Shown: positions 25,892-34,411 of the stretch, one piece after another
Layout of the letters: each line of letters begins with the position of its first letter
Numbering within the stretch: position 1 is the stretch's first letter
The notes under the pieces: generated by a model
Told to the model about the DNA's origin: nothing
What the model saw: only the letters and a program-made list of their open reading frames with translations
Database searches by the model: none
NCBI RefSeq assembly: GCF_002930615.1
Contig: NZ_PSNX01000008.1
Location: 1 to 64,000, forward strand
Reading direction: 5' to 3'
Length of the DNA stretch: 64,000 nt
Source: Caldimonas caldifontis
GTDB lineage: Bacteria > Pseudomonadota > Gammaproteobacteria > Burkholderiales > Burkholderiaceae_C
Program-made: the position numbers and the translations under genes

Positions 25892-26614
25892 TCAGACCAC
25901 GGCAAGGGCCGCCAGCACGGCCAGTGGCGCGGTTTCGGCGCGCAGCACGCGCGGGCCCAGGTTCACGGGGCGATGGCCGAGCGAGCGGGCCAGGTCTTCC
26001 TCGGCGGGGCTCAGGCCGCCTTCGGGGCCGCTCAGCAGGACCAGGGAGCCCTCGGCCGGCAGTTCGCGCAGCGCCTGCGGCAGCGGCAAGGCATCGTCCC
26101 GCAGGCTGAGCACCCAGCGCGTGGCACCGGCATCGAGGGCCGCCAGGCCCTCCCGCAGGGGCTGCACCCCATGCACGGCGGGCACGCGGGTGCGTCCGCT
26201 CTGTTCGGCCGCAGCCACGGCCACGCCCTGCCAGTGGGCCTGCTTCTTCTGCGCGCGCTCGCCGGCCAGGCGCAGCACCGAGCGCTCGCACACCAGGGGC
26301 GCGAAGGCGGCCGCCCCAAGTTCGGTGGCCTTCTCCACGAGCCAGTCCATGCGCTCGTTGGCGGGCATGCCTGCGGCCAGAGTCACCCGTCGCGGCAACT
26401 CTCGATCGGTGCGCAGGTGTAGATCGACGCGGACGTCCACGTCCTGGCGACCCATGCGGGTGACGGTGGCGGCCCATTCGCCCCCCTGACCGTTGAAAAG
26501 CACAAGACCGTCACCGGGCTGCAGGCGAAGCACCTGCACATGCCGGGACGGTCCGGGAGGGAGGGTGAGGAGAAGGTCCCGAGCGAGGGGGGCATCCACG
26601 AAGAGGCGGGGCAT
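25892..26614 (-). CDS. rsmE: 16S rRNA (uracil1498-N3)-methyltransferase RsmE
   Basis: A 240-residue SPOUT-class methyltransferase. It begins MPRLFVDAPL and has the PUA-like N-terminal domain (HVQVLRLQPGDGLVLFNGQG), then WLVEKATELGAAAF, the trefoil-knot motif VLLSGPEGGLSPAEED and the terminal LGPRVLRAETAPLAVLAAL. It methylates U1498 of 16S rRNA in assembled 30S subunits. ATG 26614 gives the canonical N-terminus but has no Shine-Dalgarno; a 15-base palindrome occupies that place. A TTG at 26632 would place the palindrome inside the coding region. Confidence 0.94.
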   Translation of the reverse strand: MPRLFVDAPLARDLLLTLPPGPSRHVQVLRLQPGDGLVLFNGQGGEWAATVTRMGRQDVDVRVDLHLRTDRELPRRVTLAAGMPANERMDWLVEKATELGAAAFAPLVCERSVLRLAGERAQKKQAHWQGVAVAAAEQSGRTRVPAVHGVQPLREGLAALDAGATRWVLSLRDDALPLPQALRELPAEGSLVLLSGPEGGLSPAEEDLARSLGHRPVNLGPRVLRAETAPLAVLAALAVV

Positions 26615-26615
26615 G

Positions 26616-26630
26616 GGCACACAGTGTGCC
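26616..26630. repeat. 15-base palindrome at the rsmE start
   Basis: GGCACAC-A-GTGTGCC is a perfect inverted repeat lying one base before the rsmE ATG, where a ribosome-binding site would be. It could be an operator or an mRNA hairpin limiting rsmE translation. Confidence 0.4.
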
Positions 26631-26667
26631 AAAACCCCTGCCCCCCGGCTCGGGCGGGACTGGGCGA

Positions 26668-27045
26668 TCAGCTGCCGGCGCGCTGGCTGCGCAGGTGCTG
26701 GATGGCCTCGGCGCGCACTTCCTCGCGGGTACGCACGCTGGCGAACTGCTCTTCGGGGAAGTAGGTGGCTTCACCGCCGAAGCTGAAGCCGTCGCGCAGG
26801 GCCTGGCGAGCCTCGGCACGCACTTCGGCGCGGCTGCGGGGCTGGGCCGCCACGGTGGTTTGCGGGAACACGGTGGCTTCACCGGCAAACACCACGGCGC
26901 GGTCGGCGGCATCGGCCTGGGCCTTGACTTCGGCGCGGGTCAGCTGGGACGTGGTGGGAATCTCGAAGATCGTGGCTTCCTGGGCGAAGGCACCGGCAGC
27001 GAAACCAGCGGAGAGGACGGCGGCGATCAGGGTCTTGGCGTTCAT
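26668..27045 (-). CDS. Exported DUF4148-like protein with three internal repeats
   Basis: A 125-residue small protein with a signal peptide (MNAKTLIAAVLSAGFAAGAFAQ). The mature part is built from three modules of about 35-45 residues. Each has EATxF followed later by [S/T]R[A/E]EV[R/K]A[E/Q]A: EATIF/TRAEVKAQA, EATVF/SRAEVRAEA and EATYF/TREEVRAEA. The RAEV..A element is the DUF4148 pattern common in Burkholderiales periplasmic proteins of unknown function. It is divergent from a LysR regulator gene across 194 bases, which hints at regulation by it. Confidence 0.75.
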   Translation of the reverse strand: MNAKTLIAAVLSAGFAAGAFAQEATIFEIPTTSQLTRAEVKAQADAADRAVVFAGEATVFPQTTVAAQPRSRAEVRAEARQALRDGFSFGGEATYFPEEQFASVRTREEVRAEAIQHLRSQRAGS

Positions 27046-27112
27046 GATGAGGGCTCCATAGTGAGGGTTTCCGAATCGGGCCGACCGGGCTCATCCTGAG
27101 CGGCCCCTCGGT

Positions 27113-27143
27113 GAACCGACCGTCTTGCGGAGGGCATCGGTTC
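27113..27143. promoter_or_regulatory. Inverted repeat in the DUF4148/LysR divergent region
   Basis: GAACCGA (27113-27119) and TCGGTTC (27137-27143) form a 7-bp inverted repeat with 17 bases between. The 194-base region also holds CAAT-N5-ATTG (27198-27210), close to the LysR start and resembling a LysR-type T-N11-A box. Either could be the regulator's operator. No confident promoter hexamers are seen. Confidence 0.3.
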
Positions 27144-27239
27144 ATCGATGGGATGAACTTTAGGTGTTAACCCTGAGCCGAAAAACGTCTTGGACTTCAA
27201 TGAACAATTGCGAAATCTGCAAGGAACTCAGGACTTGAA

Positions 27240-28250
27240 ATGGATCGATTGCATTCCATGCGCATATTCGCGAAGGTGATCGAGGTCGGCGGCTTTGCCG
27301 CTGCAGCGCGAGCCCTGGACCTCTCGGCCGCCGTGGTGACCCGGGCGGTGGCCGATCTGGAGGCTCACCTGGGCGCCCGGCTGATCCAGCGTACCACGCG
27401 CCGCCTGAGCCTGACCGACACCGGTGAGGCCTACCTCGAACGGGTGCGCCAGATCCTCGCTGACGTGGAGGAGGCGGAGGCACTGGCCCAGGCCGCCGTG
27501 CGGGAGCCGGCCGGTCACCTGCGCGTGGTGTGCCCGCCCGCTTTCGCGGTGCACCAGCTGGCCAAGCACCTGCCACGGTTTCGGGCGCGGTATCCGCAGG
27601 TGTCGCTCGAACTCACCGTGCCCGGGCCGGTGGAAACCGTCCACGAATCCCACGACGTGAGCATCCTGATGCTGGGCTCCAAGCCGCTGGACGGTCATTT
27701 CGTCGCCCGGCGTCTGGCCCGCTCCGAGGTCATCACCTGTGCCTCTCCCGACTATCTCGAGCGCCGTGGCCGACCCCGGCATCCGTCGGAGCTGATGGGT
27801 CACGATTCGCTTCTGCCACCGTCGAGCATTCTGCAAGGCGGCATCAGTTTCCAGCGCGGGATCGATGCCCGAGGGCATGCCGAGGAAACCGTGGTGCATG
27901 AACCGCAGGCCACCGTGCTGAGCACCGCCCACCTGGACACCACCTATGCTGCGGCCCTGGCCGGCATGGGCATCGCCGGCTTGCCCTCCTTCGTGGTCGC
28001 CGACGCCCTCCTGGAGCATGCCCTCGAGCGGGTGCTGCCCGAGTGGCAGGTCCTCACGACGCAGATCTATGCGGCCATCCCCACGCGCAAGCACCTGCCG
28101 GCCCGCACGCGGGCCTTTCTGGATTTCCTGGTCGAGACCTTCGGCGGGGAGGACCACGATCCCTGGCTCGCCGCAGCGGGCTGCGAGACCCCGGGGTATG
28201 GCTGCGGCCCGGCGGTGGGCGACATGGCGCTGAGAGCCGCGATGGCCTGA
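27240..28250 (+). CDS. LysR-family transcriptional regulator
   Basis: A 336-residue LTTR from ATG 27240. Residues 1-60 are the winged helix-turn-helix (MRIFAKVIEVGGFAAAARALDLSAAVVTRAVADLEAHLGARLIQRTTRRLSLT). The rest is the periplasmic-binding-like effector domain, ending in an unusual tail with two Cys (CETPGYGC). It belongs to the CrgA/DmlR-like group by its N-terminus. The divergent DUF4148 gene is the obvious candidate target. Its stop lies one base from the stop of the convergent amgK-like gene. Confidence 0.92.
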   Translation: MDRLHSMRIFAKVIEVGGFAAAARALDLSAAVVTRAVADLEAHLGARLIQRTTRRLSLTDTGEAYLERVRQILADVEEAEALAQAAVREPAGHLRVVCPPAFAVHQLAKHLPRFRARYPQVSLELTVPGPVETVHESHDVSILMLGSKPLDGHFVARRLARSEVITCASPDYLERRGRPRHPSELMGHDSLLPPSSILQGGISFQRGIDARGHAEETVVHEPQATVLSTAHLDTTYAAALAGMGIAGLPSFVVADALLEHALERVLPEWQVLTTQIYAAIPTRKHLPARTRAFLDFLVETFGGEDHDPWLAAAGCETPGYGCGPAVGDMALRAAMA

Positions 28251-28251
28251 C

Positions 28252-29334
28252 TCAGAAGGTGTAGCCCACCCGACGCTGTTCGCCCGCCACCTTCTCGAGC
28301 AGCTGGGCCAGCGCTGCGAACTCGCGGTAACGGCTGGCCACACGGTGGGCATGGCGCCACACCAGCGGCAGATCCTTCAGGTAGCCCTCCTTGCCGTCAC
28401 GGTGATAGAGGCGGCAGAAGATGCCCAGCACCTTGAGGTGGCGTTGCAGGCCCATCCACTCCAAGTCGCGCCAGAACTCGCCGAAATCGGAGCGCACCGG
28501 CAGGCCGGCGTGGCGGGCACCTTCCCAGTAGCGGACGGCCCAGTCGATCTGCTGGGCTTCGTCCCATTCGACATAGGCGTCGCGCAGCAGCGAGACCAGG
28601 TCGTAGGTGATGGGGCCCCAGACGGCGTCCTGGAAGTCGAGCACGCCGGGATTGCTCGCGCTGCCGGGTTCGCCGCACAGCATCAGGTTGCGGCAGTGGT
28701 AGTCGCGGTGCACCAGCACGGCCGGCTGGTCCAGGGCGTTGGCCAGGAGGTGCTCGAAGCTGCGTTCGAGCACGGCCTGTTCCTTCTCGCTCAGCACCAG
28801 GCCCTGATGGCGGGTGATGTACCAGTCGGGGAAGAGCTGCATCTCGCGCAGCAGCAATGCGCGGTCATAGGCCGGAACCTGCGTGCGGACCTCGAGGCCT
28901 TGCAGCCGCACCAGGGCGGCCAGGGCGTCGCGGTAGAGCGCGTCGGCCTGGTCGGGGCGGTCGGTGAGCGCCTGCAGGTAGGTGGTGGAACCGAGATCGG
29001 ACAGCAGCATGAAGCCCTCGGCTTCGTGCCAGGCCAGGATTTCAGGGGCTTGCAGGCCGGCGGCGCGCAGCAGGCGGGCCAGCTGGACGAAGGGGCGGCA
29101 ATCTTCGTGGCTGGGCGGGGCGTCCATCACGATGCGCGTGCCGTGGGCAGTGTCGATGCGCAGGTAGCGGCGAAAGCTCGCGTCCGCGCTGGCCGGGCGC
29201 ACCGAGCCGGGCACGAGCCCCAGGCCTTGCAGGCTGTCCAGCCAGGCGTGGAAGGAACGCTCCCGCGCGGGGTCGCTCCACGACACGGTCGAGACGGGGG
29301 AGGACGCGGGGGAGACGGGCTCGATGGGGCTCAT
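28252..29334 (-). CDS. amgK: AmgK-like sugar kinase (aminoglycoside-phosphotransferase fold)
   Basis: A 360-residue APH-fold kinase from ATG 29334. The catalytic motif HRDYHCRNLM and the metal-binding LDFQDAVWGP are intact, and the N-terminal ASFRRYLRI aligns with the ATP-binding strand. AmgK phosphorylates N-acetylmuramate or N-acetylglucosamine at C1 in a peptidoglycan-recycling bypass, with MurU as the next enzyme. The location divergent from lptD is the same as for amgK in pseudomonads. Here, however, no murU follows; the downstream neighbour is the convergent LysR gene. The gene name is by family and location. Confidence 0.8.
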   Translation of the reverse strand: MSPIEPVSPASSPVSTVSWSDPARERSFHAWLDSLQGLGLVPGSVRPASADASFRRYLRIDTAHGTRIVMDAPPSHEDCRPFVQLARLLRAAGLQAPEILAWHEAEGFMLLSDLGSTTYLQALTDRPDQADALYRDALAALVRLQGLEVRTQVPAYDRALLLREMQLFPDWYITRHQGLVLSEKEQAVLERSFEHLLANALDQPAVLVHRDYHCRNLMLCGEPGSASNPGVLDFQDAVWGPITYDLVSLLRDAYVEWDEAQQIDWAVRYWEGARHAGLPVRSDFGEFWRDLEWMGLQRHLKVLGIFCRLYHRDGKEGYLKDLPLVWRHAHRVASRYREFAALAQLLEKVAGEQRRVGYTF

Positions 29335-29411
29335 GCACGGGTCGTGAAATAATCGATCGATTCTACAAACCCCCGCCGGCGCCTTCGGCGGACAAAGCCC
29401 GCAGCTTCGCT

Positions 29412-31622
29412 TTGCCACGCCTCGTACTGTCTGCTCGTCTTCCGTTGCTGGCCTGGACGCTGGCGGGCGCCTGCGCGACGGCGGCGCCCGCCGGGGAGGC
29501 GCCCGTGCCCATCGTGTTGCGTGCGCAGGAATTGAGCGGCCAGGTGGGAGGGCCGACGGTGGCCCAGGGGGAGGTGGCGCTGTCGCAGGGACCGCTGGAG
29601 ATCGAAGCCGATCGCCTGGAATACGACCCCGATACCGGCGTGGCCAAGGCCCAGGGGGGCGTGGTCGTGCGTCGCGACGGCAACGTCTTTCGCGGCCCGG
29701 AGCTGCAACTGCAGATCGAGCGTTACGAAGGCTTCTTCCTGCACCCGGCCTATCACTTCGACGTCACCGGCGCCGGCGGGCAGGCCGCGCGGCTGGATTT
29801 CCTCGGCCGCAACCGAGTGGCGGCCATCGACGCGACCTATTCCAGCTGCACGCCGGACGACACCGGCAGCTACGCCTGGGTGCTCGAAGCCAGTGGCGTG
29901 AAGCTCGATTTCGAGAACAACGAAGGGGTGGCCACCGGCGCCGTCCTGCGCTTCTACGGTGTGCCCATCCTCGGGGCACCGGTGCTCAGCTTTCCCATCA
30001 CCGACGCACGCAAGTCGGGCTGGCTGCCGCCGTCCATCAACCTCGACAGCCGCAGCGGCCTCGAAGTGGCGGTGCCCTACTACTGGAACATCGCACCGCA
30101 GCTGGACATGACGCTCACTCCCAGCCTGTCCACGCGCCGCGGTGCCGGGCTGGGCAGCGAGCTGCGCTACCTGCTGCCGAATCACTCGGGCGAGATGCAG
30201 CTCGAACTGCTGCCCAATGACCGGACAACCGGCGAGCGGCGCGACCTGCTGCACCTGCAGCACCGTGGTGCACTTCCGCTGGAGGGACGCTACCGCTGGA
30301 CCCACACCCGGGCCTCCGATGACGAGTACTGGAAGGATTTCGAGCGCAACATCCCCAGCCTCACGCCGCGGCTGCTGGCCAGCGATCTGCGCACCGACTG
30401 GGGCGGGCGGGGGCGCTGGCAGGCTTACGCCCGTGTGCAGCGCTGGCAGGTGCTGCAGGACCTGGAGGCGCCGATCGATGCCCCCTACGCCCGGGCCCCC
30501 CAGCTCGGGCTGCGCCGCAGCTGGGGCGAGGCTGTGGGGCCGCGCTTCGACCTCGAACTCGAATACAACCGCTTCGAACTCCCCGACGCTGCCGCCGGAC
30601 GGCCCGAGGGTCAGCGCACGCATGCGCTGGGGCGCCTGTCCTGGCCGCTGCTCGACACACCCGGTGCCTTCCTCACCCCGCGCCTGGACTTCAATGCCGC
30701 GAGCTACCGCCTGGACGAGCCCAGCCTGAGCGGTGGGCGCGATCGCGCGTCCCGGTTCATCCCCAGCGTCAGCCTCGACGGGGGCTTGCGCTTCGAGCGC
30801 GATGCCACCTGGTTCGGCCGCAACTACCTCCAGACGCTCGAGCCGCGGCTGCTCGTCGTCCACACCCCCTTCCGCGAGCAGGCCGACCTGCCCAACTTCG
30901 ACAGCGCGGGCAAGGACCTGAACTTCACCACCTTGTTCGATGCCAACCCCTTCTCAGGGGTGGACCGGGTGGCCGACGCGCGCCAGGTCACGGCCGGTGT
31001 CGATTCCCGCCTCATCGATCCTTCCTCCGGTGCCGAGGTGCTGCGTCTGGGCGTGGCCCAGCGCTACCTGTTCGCCGACCAGCGCATCACCCCGGAAGGG
31101 GTGCCCTTCACCCAGCGCTCCAGCGACCTGCTGCTGCTGGGTTCGACCAGCGTCATCCCGTCCTGGACCCTGGGCGGGTCGGTGCAGTACAACCCGGAGA
31201 TCAAGCGCACCGCCCGCTCCACGCTGTCGGCGCGCTACTCGCCCGGCCCGTTCCGCACGCTCAGCGCCCGCTACAGCCTGGTGCGCAACGCCAGCGAACA
31301 GATGGATGTCGGCTGGCAGTGGCCGGTGTACACCGGGTCGGGGCGCGGCGCCGGGGACGGTTGCAGCGGTCGCTGGTACAGCGTGGGTCGCTTCAACTAC
31401 AGCCTGGCGGAATCTCGCATCACCGATTCTCTGCTGGGCTTCGAATACGACTCGGGGTGCTGGATCGGGCGGGTGGTGGCCGAGCGACGCTCCACAGGCC
31501 AGCAGGAAGCCGTGACGCGGCTGATGCTGCAGCTGGAGTTCGTGGGCCTGTCGCGGCTGGGCAGCAACCCCTTGCGGACCTTGAAGGACAATATCCCCGG
31601 TTACCAGCTGCTGCGCGAGTGA
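29412..31622 (+). CDS. lptD: LPS-assembly outer-membrane protein LptD
   Basis: A 736-residue LptD. A signal peptide (cleavage near ACATAAPA) is followed by the OstA/jellyroll domain (LEIEADRLEYDPDTGVAKAQGGVVV, about residues 55-160) and a long LptD beta-barrel. The last strands include RWYSVGRFNYSLAESRITDSLLGFEY. Cysteines are in SSCTPDD near residue 140 and two near the C-terminus (DGCSG, SGCWIG), which could form the inter-domain disulfides needed for maturation. The only in-frame start after the amgK promoter region is TTG at 29412. LptD with LptE (encoded at 44968) inserts LPS into the outer leaflet. surA and rsmA follow. Confidence 0.94.
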   Translation: MPRLVLSARLPLLAWTLAGACATAAPAGEAPVPIVLRAQELSGQVGGPTVAQGEVALSQGPLEIEADRLEYDPDTGVAKAQGGVVVRRDGNVFRGPELQLQIERYEGFFLHPAYHFDVTGAGGQAARLDFLGRNRVAAIDATYSSCTPDDTGSYAWVLEASGVKLDFENNEGVATGAVLRFYGVPILGAPVLSFPITDARKSGWLPPSINLDSRSGLEVAVPYYWNIAPQLDMTLTPSLSTRRGAGLGSELRYLLPNHSGEMQLELLPNDRTTGERRDLLHLQHRGALPLEGRYRWTHTRASDDEYWKDFERNIPSLTPRLLASDLRTDWGGRGRWQAYARVQRWQVLQDLEAPIDAPYARAPQLGLRRSWGEAVGPRFDLELEYNRFELPDAAAGRPEGQRTHALGRLSWPLLDTPGAFLTPRLDFNAASYRLDEPSLSGGRDRASRFIPSVSLDGGLRFERDATWFGRNYLQTLEPRLLVVHTPFREQADLPNFDSAGKDLNFTTLFDANPFSGVDRVADARQVTAGVDSRLIDPSSGAEVLRLGVAQRYLFADQRITPEGVPFTQRSSDLLLLGSTSVIPSWTLGGSVQYNPEIKRTARSTLSARYSPGPFRTLSARYSLVRNASEQMDVGWQWPVYTGSGRGAGDGCSGRWYSVGRFNYSLAESRITDSLLGFEYDSGCWIGRVVAERRSTGQQEAVTRLMLQLEFVGLSRLGSNPLRTLKDNIPGYQLLRE

Positions 31623-31646
31623 ACGCGCGGTCGGCTTCTGCATCTC

Positions 31647-32999
31647 ATGCCCATGACCCCACACTTTCTGAGGCGTCTCCTTCCGCATGGCCTGCGCGTC
31701 CTGGCCGCTCCCCTGTTGCTGACCGGCGCGCTGCTCGCCCCTGCGGTGTCCGTGGCCCAGCTGAGCGCGCCTGCGCGGGGCGACTACATCGTGGCCGTGG
31801 TCAACCAGGAGCTCGTGACCTACAGCGATGTCATGCGCCGCCTGCAGGCCATCGAGCAGGACGCGGCACGCAGTGGCGCACGCCTGCCGGCGCGTGAGCA
31901 ACTGCTCAATGACGTGGTCAATGCCCTGATCGATGACCGCGCCCAGCTGTCCCATGCCCGGGACACCGGCCTGCGCGTGGACGAGGCCGAACTCGACCGG
32001 GCGGCTGCCAACGTGGCGGCCCAGAACCAGCTCACCCTGCCCCAGTTCCGCGAGCGGCTGGCCGCCGAGGGGCTCGACTACGCGCGCTTTCGCAACAATC
32101 TGCGCGACCAGATCCTGCTTCAGCGCGTGCGCGAGCGCGAGGTGCAAGGCCGCATCCGGGTCACCGAGGCCGAGATCGACGACTATCTCGCCGAGCAACG
32201 CAACCAGCGGGCTGGCGCGCAGGAGTACGACATCGCCCAGTTGCTCGTGGCGGTGCCCGAAGGGGCCAGTGACGCCGTCGTGGCCGAGCGGCGTGCCAGG
32301 GCCGAAGCGCTGCTGGCCCGGGCCCGCGCCGGTGAAGACTTCGCCGCGCTGGCCCGTGCGCATTCGGAGGGTGCGAATCGTGAAGAGGGGGGGCGCCTGG
32401 GCATGCGGCCGGCGTCGCGTCTGCCGGAGCTGTTCCTGACGGCCGTCGAACCGCTGAAAGCCGGTGAGGTGGCGCCCGCGCTGGTGCGCTCTGGAGCCGG
32501 TTTCCATGTGCTCAAGCTGCTCGATCGCCGGGGCGGCAGCGCGGACACCATCACCCAGACGCGGTCGCGCCACATCCTGCTGCGCCTGTCGCCCCAGCTC
32601 ACTGCGGAAACCGCCTTGCGCCGGCTGGCCGAGTACAAGCGCCGGGTGGAGCAGGGGGAGGCGGGCTTTGCCCAGCTTGCTCGCGAGTTCTCCGAGGATG
32701 GCAGCGCTGCGCAGGGTGGCGACCTGGGTTGGGCCAGCCCCGGGCAGTTCGTCCCTGAGTTCGAGCGCGTGATGACCGATTTGCCGACCGGGCGCATCTC
32801 CGAGCCCTTCCTGTCGCGTTTCGGCGCCCACTTGATGCAGGTCACCGACCGCCGCCAGGCCCAGGTGGATCCGCGCGAACAGCGTGAACTGGCCCGCAAC
32901 GCCCTGCGCGAACGCAAGTACGAGGAAACCTACGAGGAGTGGGCCCGCGAGATCCGCGAGCGTGCCTTCATCGACATCCGCATCCAGCCGCAGCTGTGA
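31647..32999 (+). CDS. surA: Periplasmic chaperone/peptidyl-prolyl isomerase SurA
   Basis: A 450-residue SurA with a signal peptide ending VSVAQ, an N-terminal chaperone domain ([20 protein letters not shown] onwards), and two parvulin domains. The first covers about residues 190-295 ([12 protein letters not shown]...), the second about 305-410 ([10 protein letters not shown]... [17 protein letters not shown]). It escorts outer-membrane proteins, including LptD, to the BAM complex. It starts at ATG 31647 (ATG 31653 also possible), 24 bases after lptD, and its stop overlaps the GTG of rsmA. Confidence 0.95.
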   Translation: MPMTPHFLRRLLPHGLRVLAAPLLLTGALLAPAVSVAQLSAPARGDYIVAVVNQELVTYSDVMRRLQAIEQDAARSGARLPAREQLLNDVVNALIDDRAQLSHARDTGLRVDEAELDRAAANVAAQNQLTLPQFRERLAAEGLDYARFRNNLRDQILLQRVREREVQGRIRVTEAEIDDYLAEQRNQRAGAQEYDIAQLLVAVPEGASDAVVAERRARAEALLARARAGEDFAALARAHSEGANREEGGRLGMRPASRLPELFLTAVEPLKAGEVAPALVRSGAGFHVLKLLDRRGGSADTITQTRSRHILLRLSPQLTAETALRRLAEYKRRVEQGEAGFAQLAREFSEDGSAAQGGDLGWASPGQFVPEFERVMTDLPTGRISEPFLSRFGAHLMQVTDRRQAQVDPREQRELARNALRERKYEETYEEWAREIRERAFIDIRIQPQL

Positions 33000-33757
33000 A
33001 GCACGCTCCGCGCAAGCGCTTCGGCCAGCACTTCCTCACCGACACGTCGGTGCTCGATGCCATCGTGCGCGCCATCGACCCCCGTCCCGGCGAGGCCCTG
33101 GTGGAGATCGGCCCGGGGCTCGGCGCCCTGACCGACCCGCTGGTGTCGCGCTGCGAGCGGCTGACGGTGATCGAACTCGACCGCGACCTGGCCGCGCGCC
33201 TGCGCAAGCGCACCGAGCTTGAGGTGATCGAGGCCGACGTGCTCACCGTGGACTTCAGTGCGCTGGCCCGTGAACGCGGGCAGCGCCTGCGCGTGGTGGG
33301 CAACCTGCCCTACAACATCTCCTCGCCGATCGCCTTCCACCTGCTTGCGCATGTGGAGGCCATCGCCGACCAGCACTTCATGCTGCAGAAGGAAGTGGTC
33401 GATCGCATGGCGGCTTCGCCGGGCGACAAGGACTACGGGCGCCTGAGCGTGATGCTGCAGTGGCGCTACGACATCGAATCGCTTTTCGAGGTGCCGCCGC
33501 AGGCCTTCGATCCGCCGCCGCGCGTCGATTCAGCCGTGGTGCGCATGCTGCCGCTGCCCACCCCCCCGGCCCTCGATGCCGCGCTGCTGGGCGAACTGGT
33601 GGCCGTGGCCTTCTCGCAGCGGCGCAAGCTCCTGCGTCATACCCTGGGCCGCTGGCTCGAGGCGCGTGGCTTCGGCGGCAACTTTGACGTGCAGCGTCGC
33701 GCCGAGGAGGTGCCGGTGGCCGAGTACGTGACGCTGGCCCAGGCCTGCGCAGGCTGA
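32996..33757 (+). CDS. rsmA: 16S rRNA dimethyladenosine transferase RsmA (KsgA)
   Basis: A 253-residue rRNA adenine dimethylase started at GTG 32996, which overlaps the surA stop by four bases and gives the standard N-terminus [15 protein letters not shown]. Motifs are [11 protein letters not shown] (SAM), VIELDRDLA, and the catalytic [12 protein letters not shown]. It dimethylates A1518 and A1519 of 16S rRNA late in 30S assembly. pdxA, often between surA and ksgA in other proteobacteria, is absent here. Confidence 0.95.
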   Translation: MKHAPRKRFGQHFLTDTSVLDAIVRAIDPRPGEALVEIGPGLGALTDPLVSRCERLTVIELDRDLAARLRKRTELEVIEADVLTVDFSALARERGQRLRVVGNLPYNISSPIAFHLLAHVEAIADQHFMLQKEVVDRMAASPGDKDYGRLSVMLQWRYDIESLFEVPPQAFDPPPRVDSAVVRMLPLPTPPALDAALLGELVAVAFSQRRKLLRHTLGRWLEARGFGGNFDVQRRAEEVPVAEYVTLAQACAG

Positions 33758-33761
33758 GCAA

Positions 33762-33788
33762 AGAAAAAGCGGCTCGAAGGAGCCGCTT
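33762..33788 (-). terminator. Intrinsic terminator for the leftward RNase-barstar unit
   Basis: AAGCGGCT (33767-33774) pairs with AGCCGCTT (33781-33788) around a 6-base loop. Read on the minus strand it is followed by TTTTTCTTT, a good terminator tail. On the plus strand it lies just after rsmA but has no T run there, so it mainly serves the leftward genes. Confidence 0.8.
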
Positions 33789-33815
33789 GGGAGAGGTGGG
33801 TGGCGCCGTGACTGG

Positions 33816-33944
33816 TCAGGCGGCCACCAGCCACGCCGAGGTATCGAACGCGCTGCTCATCATCGGCATGTGTGTGCCGAAGCTGGGGCCGGTGGTCTTG
33901 ACCGCCTTGGCGGCCGGCTTCACCGTGATCTCGCTTTGGGCCAT
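33816..33944 (-). CDS. Possible small protein (42 aa) downstream of barstar
   Basis: A 42-codon frame from ATG 33944 to TGA 33816. Nearly all third codon positions are G or C, as in neighbouring genes, and it sits between the barstar stop and the intrinsic terminator at 33788. The peptide is lysine/alanine-rich at first (ITVKPAAKAVKT) and ends SAFDTSAWLVAA; there is no signal peptide or Cys. I do not recognise it. Alternatives are an untranslated 3' end or a regulatory RNA. Confidence 0.5.
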   Translation of the reverse strand: MAQSEITVKPAAKAVKTTGPSFGTHMPMMSSAFDTSAWLVAA

Positions 33945-33952
33945 CTCGCTGG

Positions 33953-33985
33953 CCCGCTCCCATGACCCGATTTCCTGGGAGCGGG
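33953..33985. repeat. 10-bp inverted repeat directly after the barstar stop
   Basis: CCCGCTCCCA (33953-33962) and TGGGAGCGGG (33976-33985) are perfect inverted copies with 13 bases between, abutting the barstar stop codon at 33986. No T run follows on the minus strand, so it is more likely an mRNA-processing or partial-termination hairpin separating barstar from the small ORF. Confidence 0.55.
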
Positions 33986-34381
33986 CTACAGAAAAGAATA
34001 GAAACATCGGAAGGGGACTTTCCGATCGCCCCAGAAGTCGGCCGCATCGCGGAAGACATCGAGCAGCTGCTCGCGGGCCTCCCGGTCGAAGCGGGGGTTG
34101 TCGGGAATCTGCTCCAGCACCACGATGAAGCCCGGCTGCGGGCCCGACTTGTTCACCAGGTCGGTCAGGCAGTCGTACAGGGCGTCAAAGTTCTTGCCGA
34201 AATGCGCCGGGAACAGAAAGGCCTCGGCGATGCCTTCCAGCACCTCTTGCTTGGTCTGGGCCTGGCCCAGGTTGGCATACAGGAAGTGCTGACCGGTGTC
34301 TTGTGCGGCCCGCATCAGGTCCTCCACCCGGAAGGCCCGGATGGACTGGACGATGTTCGGACGGACGGTCTGCAAAAGCAT
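33986..34381 (-). CDS. Barstar-family ribonuclease inhibitor
   Basis: A 131-residue barstar-fold protein. ATG 34381 is preferred over the GTG two codons upstream because GAGG lies nine bases before it. The core HFGKNFDALYDCLTDLV is the barstar signature whose acidic helix plugs the barnase active site (the D of FDALYD). It continues to FIVVLEQIPDN and FRDAADFWGDRKVPFRCFY. It lies 30 bases downstream of a barnase-like RNase gene on the same strand, so it should protect the producer from that enzyme in the cytosol. Confidence 0.9.
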   Translation of the reverse strand: MLLQTVRPNIVQSIRAFRVEDLMRAAQDTGQHFLYANLGQAQTKQEVLEGIAEAFLFPAHFGKNFDALYDCLTDLVNKSGPQPGFIVVLEQIPDNPRFDREAREQLLDVFRDAADFWGDRKVPFRCFYSFL

Positions 34382-34411
34382 GGTCACGATCCTCTTTGCT
34401 TCAAAAGCGGC

